A stretch of 64,000 bases of DNA from Niabella pedocola. GTDB lineage: Bacteria; Bacteroidota; Bacteroidia; Chitinophagales; Chitinophagaceae. Under the pieces are notes generated by a model that saw only the letters and a program-made list of their open reading frames with translations, was not told the origin of the DNA and did not search any database. The position numbers and the translations under genes are program-made. The DNA lies in assembly GCF_021044425.1 (NCBI RefSeq), contig NZ_JAJNEC010000006.1:248001-312000 (forward strand), given 5' to 3'. Each line of letters begins with the position of its first letter. Within the stretch, counting starts at the first letter, position 1. Below are positions 59,222 through 64,000 of this stretch, piece after piece.

Positions 59222-59440
59222 TATAATTTGAAAATCCGGGAATGTGGAAATAGGCAATGGTCAATGGTTAATAGTGAATGGTGAACAATCAATAGCTGTG
59301 GGTAATGGCTATCCGATCTGCAACATTCCTCTGTCTCATTTGTCTCTCCATCTCCCAAAATTAAAAACGATAGTCCATTGAGCATGAAACGCGTTTAACC
59401 TTAAACTTTAAACGCCAGATCTCAAACGTAAAACTTAACC
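59222..59440. repeat. Word-repeat tracts in the divergent gap before icmF
   Basis: 59222-59290 has iterated CAATGG, GTTAATAG and GTGAATGG words. 59390-59440 has TTAAACTTTAAAC-type text like that near dapD. No gene is seen. Confidence 0.5.
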
Positions 59441-59442
59441 CT

Positions 59443-59450
59443 TATTTTTG
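59443..59450 (+). promoter_or_regulatory. -7 box of the split icmF genes
   Basis: TATTTTTG fits TAnnTTTG, 20 bases before the ATG at 59471. A GTG at 59465 would be 14 bases downstream. Confidence 0.45.
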
Positions 59451-59470
59451 CTAACAATTGTTCGGTGAAA

Positions 59471-60868
59471 ATGGAAAAGAATACATTGCGCATGGTGACG
59501 GCTGCATCCCTGTTTGACGGGCATGATGCAGCAATTAATATTATGCGCCGGATTTTACAGTCAAAAGGTGTCGAGATCATTCACCTGGGGCATAACCGGG
59601 GTGTGCAGGAGATCGTGGAATGTGCTATTGAGGAAGATGCACATGCCATTGCTATTACCAGCTACCAGGGTGGTCATATCGAGTTTTTTAAATACATGAA
59701 AGACCTGCTGGATCAGGCAGGATGCAGCCATATAAAGGTTTTTGGCGGTGGTGGCGGCACCATTCTGCCGCAGGAAATTGAAGAACTGCATAGCTGCGGT
59801 ATCGCAAAGATCTATAGTCCGGATGACGGGCGTAGATTGGGGCTGGAAGGAATGATCGAAGACCTGATCAGCATCGTGCGTTCAGACGCTTCCATTGCGG
59901 CGTTCAATAACGCTCCGGATAACTGGAAGGGAGCACCTCCATTGGGAGAGCAAAAGGAAATCCGGCGGATAGCCCGGGCCATTACACGGGCTGAAGCAGG
60001 TTCGGATGAAACCCTGCCGGCACCGGGGCCGGATGTGCAGGTGCCGGTATTGGGCATAACCGGAACGGGTGGTGCCGGTAAATCATCCGTAACAGACGAA
60101 CTTGTACGCCGTTTTTTAAATGAGTATCCGGATAAAACCATTGCGGTGATTTCGGTAGATCCTTCCCGGAAAAAAACAGGCGGCGCCTTACTGGGCGACC
60201 GTATCCGGATGAATGCCATCGCCCATCCCCGGGCCTATATGCGTTCGATGGCTACACGCGACGATCATGTGGCCCTGAGCGGAGCTATACAGAAGGCATT
60301 GGATGTATGTAAGCAGGCCATATTTGATCTGATCATCCTGGAAAGTGCAGGGGTTGGCCAAAGCGATGCTTCTATTGTGGATTATGTGGATGTAAGTATG
60401 TATGTAATGACGCCGGAATATGGTGCGGCCTCTCAACTGGAAAAGATCAATATGCTGGATTATGCAGATCTGATCTGTATTAATAAGTTTGATAAAGCAG
60501 GCGCTGCAGATGCACTCATGGAGGTGAAAAAACAGTACAGGAGAAATCATCAGTTATGGAACGCAAAGGATGAAGACCTGCCGGTAACCGGCACCATTGC
60601 TGCCAAGTTTAACGATCCGGGGGTAAATGATTTGTTTTTGCAGGTGATCCGTACCTTGAATCAGCGATGCGGTACTGCGTTTAATGAAGCCATTTCCTTT
60701 GAATATACGGCGCAGCTGGAGCGGGCAATTATTCCGGGCAAGCGGGCAAGGTATCTTGCTGATATAGCCGAATCGATCCGGAATTATAATAGCCATGCCA
60801 ATGAGCAGGCGGAGATTGCCACCCGGTTGTATCAGCTAAAGGGCGTTTTGAAAATGTATGAACCCTGA
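59471..60868 (+). CDS. icmF: IcmF-type mutase, N-terminal half: B12-binding and G-protein chaperone domains
   Basis: The 465 residues correspond to the first two domains of the fused isobutyryl-CoA mutase IcmF. The cobalamin-binding domain (about 5-140) has SLFDGHDAAINIMRR with the D-x-H cobalt-ligand motif. The MeaI/MeaB-type GTPase domain (about 185-460) has the P-loop GTGGAGKSSV (about 194-203) and NKFDKAG (about 338-344). In known IcmF one chain continues through a linker into the mutase domain. Here translation stops after QLKGVLKMYEP, in that linker, and the mutase is a separate gene. The TGA overlaps the ATG of the next frame by one base. It may work in trans with the mutase. A GTG at 59465 is an alternative start. 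Confidence 0.88.
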   Translation: MEKNTLRMVTAASLFDGHDAAINIMRRILQSKGVEIIHLGHNRGVQEIVECAIEEDAHAIAITSYQGGHIEFFKYMKDLLDQAGCSHIKVFGGGGGTILPQEIEELHSCGIAKIYSPDDGRRLGLEGMIEDLISIVRSDASIAAFNNAPDNWKGAPPLGEQKEIRRIARAITRAEAGSDETLPAPGPDVQVPVLGITGTGGAGKSSVTDELVRRFLNEYPDKTIAVISVDPSRKKTGGALLGDRIRMNAIAHPRAYMRSMATRDDHVALSGAIQKALDVCKQAIFDLIILESAGVGQSDASIVDYVDVSMYVMTPEYGAASQLEKINMLDYADLICINKFDKAGAADALMEVKKQYRRNHQLWNAKDEDLPVTGTIAAKFNDPGVNDLFLQVIRTLNQRCGTAFNEAISFEYTAQLERAIIPGKRARYLADIAESIRNYNSHANEQAEIATRLYQLKGVLKMYEP

Positions 60869-61149
60869 TGGCCATTACCCGATTATATAAGAAATGGCTG
60901 GGCGCTCTGAAAGAACAAATACAGCGAAGCCGGTTACAGTCTTCCGTTACTGTAAACACCAATATGCTGTTGCACAATTGGTTTTTGGGCAAACAAATTG
61001 TGCAAAAAAGTGATGTGGAAGGTTGGGGAGCAACGGAATACACATTTAGTAAAGCGTTACCCGCGAAACTGAAAAATAAATTACCCACAGCCGCGCAATT
61101 GCAGTATGAAGTAAAAGTGTTTTATAAGAAATTAAAAACCGCAAAGTAA
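60868..61149 (+). CDS. DUF1016 N-domain-like fragment inserted between the icmF halves
   Basis: The 93 residues begin at an ATG that shares one base with the preceding stop. They resemble the N-terminal domain of DUF1016/YhcG proteins: LKEQIQRSRLQSSVTVNTNML near the start, the WFLGKQIVQ segment (compare W-x-I-G-x-x-I) and the EGWGATEYTFSKALPAKLKNK stretch (compare GWG-x-x-v-I-x-x-L-A-x-D-L). The PDDEXK nuclease part of full-length DUF1016 proteins is absent. It sits exactly where the IcmF linker should continue. It could be a remnant of an insertion, a small functional partner or a recent fusion fragment. Its frame is open and nearly contiguous with both neighbours. Confidence 0.7.
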   Translation: MAITRLYKKWLGALKEQIQRSRLQSSVTVNTNMLLHNWFLGKQIVQKSDVEGWGATEYTFSKALPAKLKNKLPTAAQLQYEVKVFYKKLKTAK

Positions 61150-61154
61150 ATCGA

Positions 61155-63128
61155 ATGTTGGAGCATCCATCCATAAAAGAAGCATTAGAAGAAGCATGTC
61201 AGGCCCTGCAACAGCAGCTGGATCCGGCGCACCGGCAGCTCCTGGACGAATGGCCGGAGCTTCAGGAAAAATATGAAAAAGATCTGTTCGAATTCACCGT
61301 CCGCAACCGTACGATCCGTTTACCACTTACCACTACTTCCCTGAGCGGCACCACCATCCGTAAAATTATATTACCCCGGTATAAGGATTGGGGAGACCTT
61401 TTGAAATGGCAGCTCCAGGAGAATGTTCCGGGCCGGTTCCCTTTTACGGCGGGTGTGTTCGATCTTAAAAGGGAAGGAGAAGACCCTACACGGATGTTTG
61501 CAGGAGAAGGCAGCCCCGAGCGTACCAACAAACGATTTCATTATGTAAGCGCAGATGCTCCGGCAAAGCGACTGAGCACCGCATTTGACAGTGTTACCCT
61601 TTATGGAGAAGATCCGGAACACCGGCCGGATATTTATGGAAAGATCGGCAATAGCGGTGTCAGTATCGCTACGGTAAATGATGCAAAAAAGTTATACAGC
61701 GGTTTTGATCTTTGCAATCCGGCAACCTCTGTGTCCATGACGATTAATGGTCCGGCACCGGTATTGCTTGCTTTTTTTCTGAATGCAGCCATTGACCAGC
61801 AATGCGAGCAGTATATAACGGCGCACGATTTATGGGATCAGGTGCATGCGGTGCGCAGCCGGAAATTCAGCAAGCTGGAGGCGCCGGAATATTACAATCC
61901 GCTGACATCGCAGGGGTTGCCGGAGGGGCATAATGGCCTGGGGCTTCAATTACTGGGCATCAGCGGCGATGAAGTGCTGGAAGCAGACGTGTATGCCGCC
62001 ATTAAAGCAGAGGCCCTCACAAAAGTGCGGGGAACGGTACAGGCAGACATCTTAAAAGAGGACCAGGCACAGAACACCTGTATTTTTTCTACGGAGTTTG
62101 CGCTAAAGCTTATGGGGGATGTGCAGGAATATTTTATAGCGCATGCGGTAAAAAATTTTTATAGTGTCAGCATCAGCGGGTATCATATAGCAGAGGCCGG
62201 AGCCAACCCGGTTACACAACTGGCATTTACGCTGGCAAACGGGTTCACCTATGTAGAGTATTACCTGAGCCGGGGTATGCATATTGATGATTTTGCACCT
62301 AACCTCTCCTTCTTTTTCAGCAACGGGATGGATCCGGAGTACAGTGTGATTGGCCGGGTGGCCCGCCGTATCTGGGCAAAGGCCATCCGGAATGTGTACA
62401 AAGGGAACGAACGCTCGCAAAAGCTAAAGTACCATATCCAGACCTCGGGCCGCAGTTTACATGCCCAGGAGATCGATTTTAATGATATCCGTACCACACT
62501 TCAGGCACTGTATGCCATTTACGATAACTGTAATTCGCTGCATACAAACGCCTATGATGAGGCTATTACCACACCTACAGAGGAAAGCGTGCGCCGCGCC
62601 ATGGCCATTCAGCTGATCATTAACCGGGAGCAGGGAACCGTAAAAACTGAGAATTTCATACAGGGTAGCTTTGCTATCGAGGAACTGACAGACCTGGTAG
62701 AAGAGGCGGTATTGATAGAATTTGACCGGATCAATGAGCGAGGCGGGGTATTGGGTGCGATGGAACGCATGTACCAGCGTAATAAGATCCAGGAAGAAAG
62801 CCTGTATTATGAAATGAAAAAGAACGACGGAAGTTTACCCCTGGTAGGCGTAAATACCTTTTTGAATAAACAAGGAAGTCCCACGATTCTTCCGGATGAA
62901 GTGATCCGGAGCACGGCAGGCGAGAAAGAACAGCAGATCAAAAATGTACAGGCCTTCCGGGAATTGAATACCGCAGCAAGCGCGGCGGCCCTTTCGCGGT
63001 TGAAGCATGCCGCCGTTTCGGGCGTGAATCTTTTTGACGTGCTGATGGACTGCGTAAAGACCTGTACGCTCGGTCAAATAACGCATGCTTTATATGAAGT
63101 AGGCGGCCAATACAGACGCAGTATGTAA
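61155..63128 (+). CDS. icmF: IcmF-type acyl-CoA mutase, C-terminal half: linker and mutase (TIM-barrel) domain
   Basis: The 657 residues begin with the second part of the IcmF linker (QLDPAHRQLLDEWPELQEKYEKD, about 18-40), then the acyl-CoA binding TIM barrel. Hallmarks of the barrel are KDWGDLLKWQLQENVPGRFPFT, FAGEGSPERTNKRFHYVS, SISGYHIAEAGANPVTQLAF and FFSNGMDPEYSVIGRVARR. No cobalamin-binding or GTPase domain is present; these lie in the gene two frames upstream. Isobutyryl-CoA/n-butyryl-CoA interconversion is expected, though the substrate is not proven. It starts 5 bases after the DUF1016-like frame. Confidence 0.9.
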   Translation: MLEHPSIKEALEEACQALQQQLDPAHRQLLDEWPELQEKYEKDLFEFTVRNRTIRLPLTTTSLSGTTIRKIILPRYKDWGDLLKWQLQENVPGRFPFTAGVFDLKREGEDPTRMFAGEGSPERTNKRFHYVSADAPAKRLSTAFDSVTLYGEDPEHRPDIYGKIGNSGVSIATVNDAKKLYSGFDLCNPATSVSMTINGPAPVLLAFFLNAAIDQQCEQYITAHDLWDQVHAVRSRKFSKLEAPEYYNPLTSQGLPEGHNGLGLQLLGISGDEVLEADVYAAIKAEALTKVRGTVQADILKEDQAQNTCIFSTEFALKLMGDVQEYFIAHAVKNFYSVSISGYHIAEAGANPVTQLAFTLANGFTYVEYYLSRGMHIDDFAPNLSFFFSNGMDPEYSVIGRVARRIWAKAIRNVYKGNERSQKLKYHIQTSGRSLHAQEIDFNDIRTTLQALYAIYDNCNSLHTNAYDEAITTPTEESVRRAMAIQLIINREQGTVKTENFIQGSFAIEELTDLVEEAVLIEFDRINERGGVLGAMERMYQRNKIQEESLYYEMKKNDGSLPLVGVNTFLNKQGSPTILPDEVIRSTAGEKEQQIKNVQAFRELNTAASAAALSRLKHAAVSGVNLFDVLMDCVKTCTLGQITHALYEVGGQYRRSM

Positions 63129-63171
63129 TATTTTCTTAATTTCGCTGGATTCACTATCAAAAAAAATAAAT

Positions 63172-63630
63172 ATGGAAACGGGTTTGCTGCATCTACACAG
63201 TTTCTTACGTTGGGTTATTTTGTTATTATTACTGATCGCTATTTTTAAAAGTATCGGCGTCGGAAGCCGGCCCTTTACCAATGGGCATCGCAAGGCCGGC
63301 CTGTTTTTAATGATTGCCGTGGATATTGAATTTTTAATAGGTGTTATTCAATGGATAACAGGGGCGCATGGGTTAAAAGTGATACAGGATCAGGGGATGT
63401 CGGCCGTAATGCAAAATGCTACTCTTCGTTTTTTTGCGGTAGAGCATATTACCATGATGCTCATCGCTGTAGTATTGATCCATATCGGTAAATCATTTGC
63501 AAAGAAAAATATATCCGACCGTAAAAAGCACCGGAAAACGGTGTTGTTTTATGTGTTGGCGCTGATCATTATCCTGGCCGCCATTCCCTGGCCTTTCCGC
63601 GAAGTAGGTATGGGAAGAGGATGGTTTTAG
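63172..63630 (+). CDS. Small four-helix membrane protein, conserved in Bacteroidota
   Basis: The 152 residues have four predicted transmembrane helices (about 10-28, 43-62, 88-106 and 123-139). The N-terminus HLHSFLRWVILLLLLIAI and histidines in the third helix (EHITMML...HIG) resemble small cytochrome-b-like or DUF-type proteins, but no haem-ligand arrangement can be assigned. It lies 44 bases after the mutase gene in the same direction, with no known link. A terminator follows at 63666. Confidence 0.65.
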   Translation: METGLLHLHSFLRWVILLLLLIAIFKSIGVGSRPFTNGHRKAGLFLMIAVDIEFLIGVIQWITGAHGLKVIQDQGMSAVMQNATLRFFAVEHITMMLIAVVLIHIGKSFAKKNISDRKKHRKTVLFYVLALIIILAAIPWPFREVGMGRGWF

Positions 63631-63665
63631 GAATCATTACCTGATTCAGACGTAACAGATCTATG

Positions 63666-63691
63666 AAAGCAGCCATTGGCTGCTTTTTTTG
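63666..63691 (+). terminator. Intrinsic terminator
   Basis: AAAGCAGCC (63666-63674) pairs with GGCTGCTTT (63678-63686) around a 3-base loop, followed by a T-run. Confidence 0.88.
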
Positions 63692-63757
63692 TAGCAAGTT
63701 GAATAATCCGAAGAATTCCGGGGTGGTAAGCAAGGCCGCCATGATTTTTACCGATAG

Positions 63758-64000
63758 ATGGATCTCGATGACATCGACATAATAAAAAGAATACATGCGT
63801 CAGATGTAAAAGCATTTGAATGGCTTTTTCATCATTACTACCAGCCCCTGTGTTTGTTTGCTAACCGTTTCTTAAATGACACGGAACTGTCCAAAGAATG
63901 TGTTTCGGACCTGTTTTCTTATTTGTGGGAGAAACGGGAAACGATAACGGTTACCATTTCCCTGCGATCCTATTTGCACCGATCCGTTCAGAACCGCTGC
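63758..64000 (+). CDS. ECF sigma-70 factor, N-terminal part (runs off the right edge)
   Basis: The frame is open from an ATG at 63758 to the edge, 81 residues. Residues 9-70 match sigma region 2 of the FecI-like ECF family abundant in Bacteroidota: KRIHASDVKAFEWLFHHYYQPLC (about 10-32), then KECVSDLFSYLWEKRETI (about 46-63) with the D-L-F-x-x-L-W helix that recognises the -10/-7 region. Region 4 lies outside. In this phylum such factors usually pair with an anti-sigma factor and SusC/SusD transporters downstream, which cannot be checked here. Confidence 0.82.
   Translation, partial: MDLDDIDIIKRIHASDVKAFEWLFHHYYQPLCLFANRFLNDTELSKECVSDLFSYLWEKRETITVTISLRSYLHRSVQNRC

Noticed and set aside
58020..59264. 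Start of the aminotransferase at 59264
   Set aside because: The extension covers a -7 box and word repeats; the protein family begins near 59201.
1..64000. tRNA, rRNA, phage or insertion-sequence genes
   Set aside because: None was recognised on either strand by eye; a covariance or transposase search would be needed for certainty.

Overview
The window looks like chromosomal DNA of a Bacteroidota bacterium, most likely Chitinophagaceae. This is inferred from many TAnnTTTG-type -7 promoter boxes, scarce Shine-Dalgarno sequences, Bacteroidota-typical families (DUF5686, DUF4838, DUF4861, DUF6952, BatB/BatC, UpxY/NusG-type antiterminator) and the absence of phage, insertion-sequence, tRNA or rRNA signals. 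Both edges cut genes: a CCA-adding enzyme on the left and an ECF sigma factor on the right.

Layout. 0-26.7 kb is a mosaic of housekeeping and envelope genes: cca, tsaC, a glycosyltransferase, dapD, rsgA and a gamma-carbonic anhydrase; an AmgK-like sugar kinase fused to a RapZ C-terminal domain next to a MurU-like uridylyltransferase; an AraC regulator with an MFS exporter and an aldo/keto reductase; an M1 peptidase; a pentapeptide/DinB pair; ExbD/TonB; psd; a peroxiredoxin/thioredoxin/DUF6952 operon; an NlpC/P60 lipoprotein; batB/batC; a class D beta-lactamase-like protein; a 2H-fold protein without catalytic histidines; and a DUF5009-type membrane protein. Two tandem-repeat arrays (about 112 bp and 121 bp periods) fill the largest non-coding gaps.

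26.8-53 kb is one exopolysaccharide/capsule locus of the Wzx/Wzy type. It runs from an antiterminator, an outer-membrane export lipoprotein and a BY-kinase, through dTDP-sugar genes, a flippase, glycosyltransferases, acyl- and methyltransferases, asparagine-synthetase-like AsnB, a secreted DUF4838 protein, UDP-galactopyranose mutase with a probable galactofuranosyltransferase, a polymerase candidate and UDP-xylose synthase, to a CpsB/CapC-type phosphatase. The part from about 34.8 to 40.4 kb is visibly more A+T-rich, as expected for an exchangeable serotype block.

53-64 kb holds a sigma factor, an MBL-fold hydrolase, a DUF5686 outer-membrane protein, rpiA and a class III aminotransferase, and then the most unusual arrangement: an IcmF-type acyl-CoA mutase split in its linker into two genes, with a 93-residue DUF1016-like reading frame between them.

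No single new defence or mobile system was recognised. The strongest leads are the split IcmF with its DUF1016 insert, the kinase-RapZ fusion, a shared operator in the araC-MFS pair, and the repeat arrays and hairpins between genes.
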